In this document: one piece after another, positions 5,783 through 13,452 of the stretch | Numbering within the stretch: position 1 is the first letter of the stretch | Layout: each line of letters starts with the position of its first letter | Assembly (NCBI GenBank): GCA_903845195.1 | Contig: CAIMWO010000081.1 | Location: 1 to 33,630 of the forward strand | Length of the DNA stretch: 33,630 nt | Reading direction: 5' to 3' | Source of the DNA: an uncultured Phycisphaerales bacterium | Lineage (GTDB): Bacteria; Planctomycetota; Phycisphaerae; WQYP01 | Program-made: the position numbers and the translations under genes | Notes under the pieces: generated by a model | The model's database searches: none | Told to the model about the DNA's origin: nothing | Seen by the model: the letters and a program-made list of their open reading frames with translations, nothing else

Positions 5783-7693
5783 TTATCGCTGCGGAGGAGC
5801 AAACAAAATCAAATTCGTCCGCCGCCCCTCATCCACCCACGTCGCCAAAATTTCACCATGCCTCCCCGTAGCCCGTTCAAACGCATCGCGTGCCGCACTG
5901 AATTTCGCCAGCGGAAATTCGCGATACTCGCCATTCTTATGCTTCTCAAGAATCTGGTCCGCCGCCATCCAATACATCGGCACATCCCGCTTTTCGTTGG
6001 CGATGGCAACCAACTCGCCCAGCGACCGCTGGTCGATCAGCCGATTGGCATAAAACAACGTGGGCAACCACGGCCGGATATCCCCGTTGGCCAGTGAGTA
6101 GACTGGATGATCCCCCACCAGCCGCATCGCCGCCTCCGTCGGCAGCCGCGCCGGCGACGTGTGATTCGCCGGGTCCGCACGATACGCACCTTCCAGCAAA
6201 ACGATAAACAGCCAAGCACTGATCGCCAGGCAAACCGCCGCCGCCGCAAATCGCCGCCGAAATTGATAGTGCCAAAGCGCCACGCCCGCCGCCAATAGCC
6301 CCGCCGAAAGCACCCCGGCCACCAGCGGACCAATCGCCACAATGGCCCCAGTCACCGACTCCAGCGCCTCCGGCAAGCCACCTCTCACACCAATCCAGAC
6401 CGAAGCCACCAGCCCCGCCATCCCCGGCACAATGAAAAATAACGCCTGCGCCGCCAGCATCACCTTCGCCGCCGGCTCCAGTTTCCGATCCGCCCGCAAC
6501 CGCAAAAATTCCTGCCACACCGCCACCGACAGCAGCACCGCCACCGGCATCAACTGCAGCGCATATCGCGACTTCTTCTCCGACGGCACGCTCAGCATGA
6601 TCAGCCCCACCACGATGATCATCCAGAACAATCGCCGGTAACTCCGCTCCTCCGCCGACGGCTGCGGCTCGCCCTGCGACTTCACGAACGGCAGCACCAG
6701 CCCCGCCACAAACGTCGGCGTCAGCGGCACCACCCAGAAAAAAAACTGAGCGTAATAATAAATCGGATCGCGCAGATCCGCCGACACCCCCCCCCCCGGA
6801 GCCGTCGCCATCTTCGCTGTCGAAAACTGCACGAGTTCCGAAGTCCAGATTTCCCACGCCCCCGGCACCGTCGCCCCAATCACAATCAGCCACGGCATAA
6901 AGGTGGCCAGCGCCACCAACGCGAACCCCAACGAACCCACCAGGACTTTCCCCATCGGCAGCCGGCTCTCGGCATCCTTCCGACCCCTCCAGCCTTCAAC
7001 GACCAACCACAAGCCGACCGGAATCACCACCGTCGCCGCCGGCACCGGGCCTTTGGAGAGCACTGAAAGTCCCAGGAAAAAACCACCCAAAAACACTAAA
7101 AAACACGTCAAAAGCGATCCAATGCGCCTCTGTTTCGTGCAAATTCGATGCAAAAACAGAACGAAACAGGTCAAAAAGCACGTCAAAAATGCCGTCGCAA
7201 AAATGTCATAAGAGGCCAATCTGCTCTGCCGATTGAAAATCAGCAGCGTCGGCACCAGAATCCCCGCCAGCATCGCCAAACACCTGTCCGGCAATACGTT
7301 ATGCGTGTCTTCCTGTTTCTTCGAAAACGCCAGGCATCCCATCCCATAAACCGCCACCGCCGTCAAAATCCCCGCCAGAATCGACGGAAATCGTAAAACC
7401 CACAGCGAATCCCTCCCCAAGACCCTTGCCATAACTGCCGGCAGCCAAACAGGTAACGGCGGTTTCTCCAACCGAGCCACGTTATTCAGCGTCGGCATCA
7501 ACCAATGCCCATCCCGATACGCCTCGCGCACCGGTATTAAATTAAAAAATTCCATCATGTCATTCGCATCCCCCGTCCCCAAATACATCATCAACGTCGG
7601 CAGCGCCAGCAAAACAACAAAAATAATCGCCCGCGCATGCGAGATTTGCTGCGGCAAAAGCTTGATCGGCAAGAGTTGTGGTTGATTGGACAT
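5783..7693 (-). CDS. Family 39 (ArnT/PMT-like) membrane glycosyltransferase
   Basis: A 636-residue integral membrane protein of the GT39/ArnT superfamily, which transfers sugars from polyprenyl-phosphate donors onto lipid A, proteins or glycans on the outer face of the membrane. After the first helix (about 22-38), the first external loop has the acidic pair Asp42/Asp45. It then has EKPPLPVWL, with Glu75 preceding Lys-Pro-Pro as in ArnT. Some ten or more hydrophobic helices follow, including an LSKGPVPAATVVIP segment, and then a soluble C-terminal part. The ATG at 7693 has GGAG nine bases upstream, inside a perfect hairpin (7703-7719). The gene contains an 11-G run on the coding strand (6787-6797, a Gly-Gly-Gly segment). 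The acceptor and sugar are unknown. It is monocistronic and diverges from the PEP-CTERM gene. Confidence 0.85.
   Translation of the reverse strand: MSNQPQLLPIKLLPQQISHARAIIFVVLLALPTLMMYLGTGDANDMMEFFNLIPVREAYRDGHWLMPTLNNVARLEKPPLPVWLPAVMARVLGRDSLWVLRFPSILAGILTAVAVYGMGCLAFSKKQEDTHNVLPDRCLAMLAGILVPTLLIFNRQSRLASYDIFATAFLTCFLTCFVLFLHRICTKQRRIGSLLTCFLVFLGGFFLGLSVLSKGPVPAATVVIPVGLWLVVEGWRGRKDAESRLPMGKVLVGSLGFALVALATFMPWLIVIGATVPGAWEIWTSELVQFSTAKMATAPGGGVSADLRDPIYYYAQFFFWVVPLTPTFVAGLVLPFVKSQGEPQPSAEERSYRRLFWMIIVVGLIMLSVPSEKKSRYALQLMPVAVLLSVAVWQEFLRLRADRKLEPAAKVMLAAQALFFIVPGMAGLVASVWIGVRGGLPEALESVTGAIVAIGPLVAGVLSAGLLAAGVALWHYQFRRRFAAAAVCLAISAWLFIVLLEGAYRADPANHTSPARLPTEAAMRLVGDHPVYSLANGDIRPWLPTLFYANRLIDQRSLGELVAIANEKRDVPMYWMAADQILEKHKNGEYREFPLAKFSAARDAFERATGRHGEILATWVDEGRRTNLILFAPPQR
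6787..6797 (-). repeat. Homopolymer tract (11 G on the coding strand) inside the glycosyltransferase gene
   Basis: Eleven consecutive C on the plus strand encode the Gly-Gly-Gly of APGGGVSADL. Gain or loss of one base would shift the frame and cut the protein at roughly residue 300, so the tract could act as an on/off switch by slipped-strand mispairing. Confidence 0.7.
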
Positions 7694-7702
7694 GCGGGGA
7701 TT

Positions 7703-7719
7703 CTCCGCGGCACGCGGAG
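7703..7719 (-). promoter_or_regulatory. Hairpin masking the glycosyltransferase ribosome-binding site
   Basis: The minus-strand transcript reads CTCCGCG-TGC-CGCGGAG, a perfect seven-bp stem with a three-base loop. The GGAG in its 3' arm is the only Shine-Dalgarno candidate for the ATG at 7693. Pairing would hide it, so translation may be kept low or controlled. This is inferred from the sequence alone. Confidence 0.45.
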
Positions 7720-7779
7720 GAAATTCAAATGCAAAGAAGTCGAAGCGTCTTCATTCGAGACCGTTTTAGGATTTTCTAA

Positions 7780-7807
7780 TTGCCAATAATAAGAACGGTG
7801 CTATATT
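7780..7807 (+). promoter_or_regulatory. Sigma-70-like promoter for the PEP-CTERM gene
   Basis: TTGCCA (7780-7785) and TATATT (7802-7807) are separated by 16 bases in an AT-rich stretch. The expected start near 7814 would give a leader of about 120 bases before the ATG at 7933. Confidence 0.5.
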
Positions 7808-7932
7808 CACTGCATACCTAATTGAGTGAGATGAGAGCTGGAGGCATCGGTTGGTGGCGCCCGGAGGCTCGTGCGCGGGGTTCGTGCACAGCGTCGCCGA
7901 TCGACAAAATCCTGTACCACGGAGGATCCGTG

Positions 7933-9480
7933 ATGCGGACCGGCTCGGTTGTTTTTGCGTTGGTTTCTTTGGGGCTCTTGTCCAGGGCAGTTCTGGCAGA
8001 ATACCCGGTGATCAGTACTATTGCGCTCAGCGGACCAGGCCATGCATGGTCTGGCCAGCCAGCGTTTGATGCCGGCAGCGAGACGCCATTTGGCGCATCG
8101 TTGTCGTATCCGTTTGCCTGGCCGGTGCTTGATCAGCACAACAACGTCTTCTTCTATGGTGCTCATACCGACGGTTCCATTGACCTTTACGGATTGGTCG
8201 GCGGTGTAGCGACGAAGATTGACGGGGCAGGCACATTTCCGCCCTCAGCGCCGATCGCGGCCTCCGGCGGATACGTTGCGTATTCTTACCAGGTAGGGGC
8301 GGATCAATCGATTCGGGCGGGCACCTTGTCCGGTGGCGTGACAGAGATCGCGCAAATCGGCGGCGGGGGGGCTCAGTTCAGTTCGTTTTACAGCCCGCCT
8401 CTGCTGAGTTCCTCGGGAACGGTCGTGTTCACGGCAACTGATAATTCATCGAATCTCGGTCTGTACGTTCACTCTCTGAATCCCGGCGGTACGACCACCC
8501 TGGTGGCCAGTCCAACCACGGATTTCATCGTTGGCGGACAGCCTGCGGATTCTCCAGGGCTGATGACCGTGAATTCTCACAACGTGATTCTTGTCCAGGC
8601 GCAAGGGGCCGGCGGCAGCGGAATTTGGCAGGTCAATCCCAGCGGCGGCCCAGGCAATGTCATCCATGCCGTGGCAACAACCGATACCCTGCTCGATGGC
8701 GGAACCAATCAATTTTCTAGTTTCAGCAACCCGACGGCACTATTCGGCTCGACGGCATCCATCAATAACGCAGGGAAACTGGCCTTCTGGGCCTCGACGG
8801 CGAACGGCTATGAGGGGATTTGGTCGGCACAGTCCAGCAATCCATCTGCTTTGACGCTGGTGGCCCAAAGTGCCGCCCCGACCGGAACACAGTTTGACGG
8901 TTTCGGCACACCCGAAGTGAACGCCAAGGGCGATATCGTCTTCAGCGCACAACTTACCCACGGCGCCGGCGTGGACGGTAGCAATGATGAAGGTCTATGG
9001 AAGTCGACCGGCGCCGGCTTGGTTCGCGTCGTGAGCGAAGGCGATGCGCTGACGGGCAGCCTGTCGGGATTCACCTTAGGAAATTCAGGTTCTCCGGAAT
9101 TCGGAAGTTATGCAGCCAATAGCCTCGGTGAAATCGCTTTTATGGCCAACCTGCTCAACGCGGGTGATCCGAGTCAGGATGGCGAGGCGTTGTTGGTCTG
9201 GGATTCTGTCACCGGCCTAAGACTCGTCGCACGCGTGGGCGGGTTGCTCAACAATGATCCCAATAGATTGGTTATGGATCTCTCTTTGCCACTCCCCAGC
9301 GGCGGGCAAGATGGTTTCTATCCAGTATTCAATGACAATAATGTGTTGGCTTTTCTGGCGACGACCCAGGATATCCATGGCAACATCAGCTCGGGCGTTT
9401 ATCTGGCCAGCGTGCCGGAAGCAGGCACACTGGGGCTACTGGCATTGGGTGCGATGGGGCTGTTGCGCCGGCGGAAATGA
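7933..9480 (+). CDS. Secreted PEP-CTERM protein with NxxGxxxF-type tandem repeats
   Basis: A 515-residue exported protein. Residues 1-22 are a signal peptide (RTGSVVFALVSLGLLSRAVLA). The body has about eight repeats of roughly 50-60 residues, each with an N-x-x-G-x-[IVL]-x-F core: SINNAGKLAFWAS (276-288), EVNAKGDIVFSAQ (328-340), AANSLGEIAFMAN (394-406) and VFNDNNVLAFLAT (465-477). This resembles the choice-of-anchor NxxGxxxF repeat family, probably a beta-propeller-like fold. Residues 494-515 are a PEP-CTERM signal: VPEAG, a hydrophobic helix, then LLRRRK. Such proteins are cut by an exosortase and placed on the cell surface or in the matrix. ATG 7933 is chosen because GGAGG (7921-7925) lies seven bases upstream and the signal peptide starts there; an in-frame ATG at 7831 is too early. 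Repeat ligands are unknown. Confidence 0.85.
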   Translation: MRTGSVVFALVSLGLLSRAVLAEYPVISTIALSGPGHAWSGQPAFDAGSETPFGASLSYPFAWPVLDQHNNVFFYGAHTDGSIDLYGLVGGVATKIDGAGTFPPSAPIAASGGYVAYSYQVGADQSIRAGTLSGGVTEIAQIGGGGAQFSSFYSPPLLSSSGTVVFTATDNSSNLGLYVHSLNPGGTTTLVASPTTDFIVGGQPADSPGLMTVNSHNVILVQAQGAGGSGIWQVNPSGGPGNVIHAVATTDTLLDGGTNQFSSFSNPTALFGSTASINNAGKLAFWASTANGYEGIWSAQSSNPSALTLVAQSAAPTGTQFDGFGTPEVNAKGDIVFSAQLTHGAGVDGSNDEGLWKSTGAGLVRVVSEGDALTGSLSGFTLGNSGSPEFGSYAANSLGEIAFMANLLNAGDPSQDGEALLVWDSVTGLRLVARVGGLLNNDPNRLVMDLSLPLPSGGQDGFYPVFNDNNVLAFLATTQDIHGNISSGVYLASVPEAGTLGLLALGAMGLLRRRK

Positions 9481-9500
9481 GCTGGAATACGCTCTGAAGG

Positions 9501-10038
9501 CTAGCGAATCGTCTCCCACACAAGGTGCGAGAGCTCCGGCAGGATGAGCTTCGTCATCGCCAGTTCCACCGCATTGGGGGAACCGGGAATGGAGAAAACA
9601 ATCGTGTGGCGGGCGGGAATTGCCGGTGGGGGGGGAGACACGATGATGCCGGCCGTCGCGCGGGAAAGCAGCGCCCCCGCTGCCGATGGTTTGATACGAC
9701 AGCATGCGGAAGAGCTCGCCGAAACCCGGGAGAGTCTTGGTCAGCATGGCGGAAACCACGTCAAAAGTATTGTCTCGGCGGGCGATCCCGGTGCCGCCGT
9801 TAAGGATGATGGCCTGGATTTCGGGGCGGGCACACCAGTCGCCCATCAGGGAACGGATCGTGGCCGGATCATCCTTGCAGATCGAATAAAACGGATGGGT
9901 ATGACCGCCGTCCTGTAGCAGTTCGCGGATTATCCGCCCGGATTCATCCTCTTCCACCGTGCGCGTGTCCGAGCACGTAATGATGCCGCAGGCGACGGAA
10001 CGCGTGCCGGCTGCAATTTTGTGATCGGCGTATGGCAT
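9501..10038 (-). pseudogene. moaB: Molybdenum cofactor biosynthesis protein MoaB, frameshifted
   Basis: MoaB/Mog-like proteins adenylylate molybdopterin in Mo-cofactor synthesis. The first frame has the family hallmarks: GIITCSDTR (18-26), LNGGTGIARRDNTFDVV (79-95, the GGTG site) and [18 protein letters not shown] (104-121). The expected LLSRATAGI then appears only in the next frame, which continues through [20 protein letters not shown] to a stop at 9501-9503 (ending [13 protein letters not shown]). The span is 538 bases, one more than a multiple of three. An extra base in the G run (five C on the plus strand, 9674-9678) explains it; with four, the text reads [13 protein letters not shown]. 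The repaired protein would have 178 residues, normal for MoaB. Read as it stands, the frame runs on to 9436 with an unrelated tail. This is either a real recent pseudogene or an assembly indel. Confidence 0.8.
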
Positions 10039-10129
10039 AGGGCCTCGGTGGAAAAGTCCTGACTTGAACAGGGCAACTCTCGCCCCCTGTTGCTGCTCTG
10101 ACTATAGTATTGCCACGAGGAGGTGCCAA

Positions 10130-10600
10130 GTGAAAAGAACGCTGATCGAGGATTATGCACGCGGCGGGCCATTGCTGGCAACGTCCATCCAGGGCCTGAC
10201 GAAACCGGATTTCCAAGCGTATCCGGTGCCCGGGACGTGGTCGATTCAACAAATCGTGCTGCACCTGATGGATTCCGACCTGGTCGCATCAGACCGCATG
10301 AAGCGCGTGATTGCCGAGGAGAACCCGACGATCATCGGCTACAACGAGACCTTGTTTTCGCAGAAACTTTTCTATGAGCGCATGGACCCCTTCCTTGCCG
10401 CCGAGATATTCGCGAAGAATCGGCAACTGACCGCGGAGATTCTGCGGAACCTTCCCGATGTGGCATTCGATCGCGTCGGCACCCACAACGAAGCCGGCCG
10501 GATCACCCTGGGGCACCTCGTCGAAACCTACGTCAAGCATCTGGAGCACCATCTGCAATTCCTCCGGCAGAAACGGCAGTTGCTTGGCAAGCCGCTGTGA
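10130..10600 (+). CDS. DinB-like (DinB_2) four-helix metalloprotein
   Basis: A 156-residue protein of the DinB/YfiT-like superfamily, four-helix bundles that usually bind a divalent metal through three histidines. Several members are thiol-dependent (bacillithiol or mycothiol) transferases. The core is PGTWSIQQIVLHLMDSD (34-50) with His45, and YVKHLEHHLQFL (134-145) with His137 and His141. The substrate is unknown. The start is GTG 10130: AGGAGG at 10118-10123 lies six bases upstream, whereas the in-frame ATG at 10064 has no such site and adds a Cys-rich, unfamily-like leader. TATAGT at 10103-10108 could be a -10 box. The Nudix gene begins four bases after its stop, so the two are probably translated together. 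Confidence 0.8.
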   Translation: MKRTLIEDYARGGPLLATSIQGLTKPDFQAYPVPGTWSIQQIVLHLMDSDLVASDRMKRVIAEENPTIIGYNETLFSQKLFYERMDPFLAAEIFAKNRQLTAEILRNLPDVAFDRVGTHNEAGRITLGHLVETYVKHLEHHLQFLRQKRQLLGKPL

Positions 10601-10604
10601 TTCC

Positions 10605-11168
10605 ATGATAACTAATCGCACTGAGGCAACATCTTTGACCAGAGAAATCCTTTTCCTTTCGGCCGATGCAGGCCACGCGGGTGGTCGAAAAACCGTGCGC
10701 AAGGGAAAGCCTCGGAAGACCGCGCCGATCAGACGCGAGTTTTCGGCAGGCTTCATTGTTTTTCGTGAGACCCATGAAGGCAGGCTCTATTTGCTGCTCG
10801 ACTACGGCAAACACTGGGATTACCCGAAAGGGCATCTCGAAAAGGGCGAGACGGCTTGGAAGGCGGCGGTTCGTGAACTGCGCGAGGAAACGGGAATCCG
10901 CCAGGTAGATCGCGTCACACGCCTGCAGCGCAACATGCACTACCGCTTCTACTCATCAAAAAATGGAAATATTGAGAAGACCGTGACCTACTTCATCGGT
11001 CGCACGCGAGCCGAGAAAGTGGCCGTTTCCGACGAGCATTCAGGTCACGCCTGGCTGCCGTATGAACGCGCCATGGTGCGGCTCACGTTTCAAAACGCCC
11101 AAGACATGCTGGCATGGGCTGACAAAGCACTTGATCAAGTTGGATCCCAAAGGACTGGCCACAAGTGA
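10605..11168 (+). CDS. Nudix hydrolase, Ap4A hydrolase-like
   Basis: A 187-residue Nudix-family pyrophosphohydrolase. The full Nudix box spans 76-98: Gly76, Glu82, then RELREETGI at 90-98, with Glu94 and Glu95 as metal ligands. WDYPKGHLEKGET around it is typical of asymmetric diadenosine tetraphosphatases (NUDT2-like), which cleave Ap4A and related signal or waste nucleotides. The first 45 residues are basic (GGRKTVRKGKPRKTAPIRR) and lie outside the domain. ATG 10605 follows the DinB-like stop closely and has no ribosome site of its own, which points to coupling. TTG 10635, with GAGG eight bases ahead, is an alternative start that would remove ten residues. The exact substrate remains uncertain. 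Confidence 0.85.
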   Translation: MITNRTEATSLTREILFLSADAGHAGGRKTVRKGKPRKTAPIRREFSAGFIVFRETHEGRLYLLLDYGKHWDYPKGHLEKGETAWKAAVRELREETGIRQVDRVTRLQRNMHYRFYSSKNGNIEKTVTYFIGRTRAEKVAVSDEHSGHAWLPYERAMVRLTFQNAQDMLAWADKALDQVGSQRTGHK

Positions 11169-11236
11169 AACTTGGAGGCGCGGCACCTTGGTGGTGAACA
11201 ACTCTCACCCTTCGGCACAATTGCTGGCACGTTGAA

Positions 11237-13174
11237 TTACTTCACATCGTACGTATGACCCAGGAAGCGGATCTTCCCAAGATCGTCCTTGTTGCTGACG
11301 GGCGGGGCCTTGTCCAGCGAGATGCGGTTGTATTCCAGCAGTGTTCCCTTGGATTGTTCGAGTTTGGCGATCGCCAGGTTGTATTGGATGACCGACTGAA
11401 TCTCCGCCAACTCAGCCTGGGCAAGTTGCGACTGCGCCTGCAGTTTCAGGTTCAGAAATTCCGGCGTCAGGTTGACGATTTCTTCCTTCTGAATGAACGC
11501 GTGCAACTGGTCGGCCGCGCTGACACGCGAACGGGACCGCGCCTGGATTTCCTGATAACTCGATAGCACATCGCGCAGTTGCAGTTTCACATCCAGCACG
11601 ATCTGCTGGGCAACGCGGACCATCTGCACGATCACCTGTTCACGCTGCAGTTCGGTCTGGCGTTTTCCGGCCTCGGCCTCGCGATTGCCAAAGGGGATTT
11701 CCACCTTCAGGCCCGCCCCGTAGTCGAGGAACTTTGCCGCGTTGATCGTGCCGCCCCAGGCGGAATCGAACGAATCATCGAGCCCACTGGACTGCACGCT
11801 CAGCGTAAGGTCGGCCTTGGGAAGAAGGGCATTCTTGGCAACTTTCAAAACAATGTCCGCACGCTCGATCTGCAGGCGAGCCTCCTGCAGTTCCGTGCGC
11901 TGCCGCAGCGCAATATCAATCTGCTCGCCGAGGTTAAACGCAATCGGCTCCGAAATCGGCTTATCAGTCGGGTTGATCAGAAGATTCTGGCGGATGTCGA
12001 TCTCCGGATCATTGATCGCCGTCTTCAGCTGATCGGAAGTGTTCCGATGCTGGGCGCGCGCCCGGATCAGATCAGCGCTGCGCGACTGTACTGCCGCCTC
12101 CACCTGGCTGATCTGGATTTTGTCGGCATCGACATCCGCACGCGCCTTGATGCGTTTCTGCGTGTCCAGCGTTGCCTGGAGCAACCGTTCCTGTACATAG
12201 ACGTTGGCTTTGGCCAACAGCAAGTTGTCGTAGGCTTCCTCGACGCTTTCCACCGTCGTGATCACCTGACGGCGGAACGTGGCCAGTGAAATTCTGTGGT
12301 CGCGCTGCGCCAGATAAATATTCGCCTCGTTGACGTCGGTGCCGAATCCCTTGAGCAGCGGCTGGGTGACACTCAAACCAATGTTGGCGGCATAGGAATG
12401 GCTAAATGGCACGAGACCATCTGAGTTGGGGATATCGTGATAGGTCACGCTGGTCTGGGCTTGAACCTGTGCGCCCGTCGGAAGAAGCGATTTGACGCCG
12501 ATGGAATTGCCGAATTGCGTCCCATTATTCAGGTTCGGTGTGAACTGGTTGATGGGGTCATCCAGATTCTGCCAACTGGATTGCCCGAAGAGAATCGGAT
12601 CGAACGCCGCTTGGGCCTGGATGATCGCCGTTTCCTTGATCGCCGGATTGTACGATTCCACCTTGATGCTCAGCGCGTTCTTGAGAGCCCGGGCAATTGC
12701 GTCCTGCAGCGAAAGATTGAGTTGGTTCTCGGAAGCATTGAGCTTGGCCGCATTCTCTCCCAGGAACATGATGTCTGCTGAATCGCCGGTCTTCGATGGT
12801 GGAGGCGGAACATCATTCTGCTTGACCTGGTTGCTCGGTTCCGTGGCGGGCGCAGTGGTCGGCGCACCTGCGGCAGCAGGCGTTACCGCGGCATCACCGG
12901 CAGCCGGGCCCGGTGAATCCACCCGTGCCAGCTCGCGCACGCCGCCGTCTGCGGTCGTCGCAGAAAGCATTTCCCCGCGATAGGTGTTATCCATGATTGC
13001 ACGGGCGACAAGCGAATCCGCATATTTGCTCGTGGAACGGTCCGCGTAACTCTGCTGCAGAGGCGATTCACAGGCCGCCAGCACCGCAGCGCCCAGCAAC
13101 AGCCCCAGCGAAAGCGATACGCGAGCTACATGTGACGCATTGAGGCCAGACTGATGGGAATTGGGCTTATGCAT
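11237..13174 (-). CDS. TolC-family outer-membrane efflux lipoprotein
   Basis: A 645-residue protein of the TolC/OEP family, which forms trimeric outer-membrane tunnels for export of drugs, proteins or metabolites. The N-terminus is a lipoprotein signal, with SLSLGLLLGAAVLAAC and lipidated Cys35. An Ala/Pro/Thr-rich linker follows (about 85-130). From about 150 the two OEP repeats run to the end, with long alpha-helical heptads such as EEAYDNLLLAKANVYVQER and QLRDVLSSYQEIQARSRSR. The length exceeds the usual 420-500, mostly because of the linker. GGAGG lies eight bases before the ATG and a TGGACA/TATAAT promoter lies at 13215-13242. No inner-membrane pump or adaptor gene is adjacent, so its partner is encoded elsewhere. 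It diverges from lptF. Confidence 0.85.
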   Translation of the reverse strand: MHKPNSHQSGLNASHVARVSLSLGLLLGAAVLAACESPLQQSYADRSTSKYADSLVARAIMDNTYRGEMLSATTADGGVRELARVDSPGPAAGDAAVTPAAAGAPTTAPATEPSNQVKQNDVPPPPSKTGDSADIMFLGENAAKLNASENQLNLSLQDAIARALKNALSIKVESYNPAIKETAIIQAQAAFDPILFGQSSWQNLDDPINQFTPNLNNGTQFGNSIGVKSLLPTGAQVQAQTSVTYHDIPNSDGLVPFSHSYAANIGLSVTQPLLKGFGTDVNEANIYLAQRDHRISLATFRRQVITTVESVEEAYDNLLLAKANVYVQERLLQATLDTQKRIKARADVDADKIQISQVEAAVQSRSADLIRARAQHRNTSDQLKTAINDPEIDIRQNLLINPTDKPISEPIAFNLGEQIDIALRQRTELQEARLQIERADIVLKVAKNALLPKADLTLSVQSSGLDDSFDSAWGGTINAAKFLDYGAGLKVEIPFGNREAEAGKRQTELQREQVIVQMVRVAQQIVLDVKLQLRDVLSSYQEIQARSRSRVSAADQLHAFIQKEEIVNLTPEFLNLKLQAQSQLAQAELAEIQSVIQYNLAIAKLEQSKGTLLEYNRISLDKAPPVSNKDDLGKIRFLGHTYDVK

Positions 13175-13214
13175 TACAGAGTCCTCCGTGAATCTGGAAC
13201 CGAATCAATCGCGG

Positions 13215-13242
13215 ATTATAGACGAGTCCGGCAAGGTGTCCA
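13215..13242 (-). promoter_or_regulatory. Sigma-70 promoter for the TolC-like gene
   Basis: On the minus strand TGGACA (13237-13242) and a perfect TATAAT (13215-13220) are 16 bases apart. They sit about 40 bases ahead of the start codon, in the spacer shared with lptF. Confidence 0.65.
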
Positions 13243-13384
13243 CACGCCAGCACCCTCGGGCATTCGTTCCTGGTCGGTGAAATCGTCCCCCTGCCGGGAT
13301 CCGAACCCGCACGTTGATGCGAGCCGTCTTTCATGAATCGGCATCTTGAGGCTGGTTTCTGCACTGTTCATCCGCGTCAACACA

Positions 13385-13413
13385 TTGACCCGCGCGCGGC
13401 TTTCCGGTGAAAT
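13385..13413 (+). promoter_or_regulatory. Candidate promoter for lptF-lptG
   Basis: TTGACC (13385-13390) and TGAAAT (13408-13413) have a 17-base spacer and end 39 bases before the lptF start. The -10 box matches the consensus at four of six positions, so this is only a candidate. Confidence 0.35.
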
Positions 13414-13452
13414 GGCAAACAATGGCTTCCAGGGAACGGGTACAGGACAGGG

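Noticed and set aside
5946..6893. Gly/Ala/Asp-rich 315-codon frame inside the glycosyltransferase gene
   Set aside because: A frame shadow: it is built of GG, GA and DG runs produced by GC-rich codons of the real gene.
10064..10129. Earlier ATG for the DinB-like protein
   Set aside because: It would place the strong AGGAGG and a likely -10 box inside the coding region and add a Cys-rich leader absent from the family.
13285..13360. tRNA-like T arm (CCGGGATCCGAACCCGCA)
   Set aside because: The T stem has a mismatch, the loop lacks the conserved A58, and no matching acceptor, D arm or anticodon arm could be built. It may be a chance match or a long-decayed tRNA fragment.
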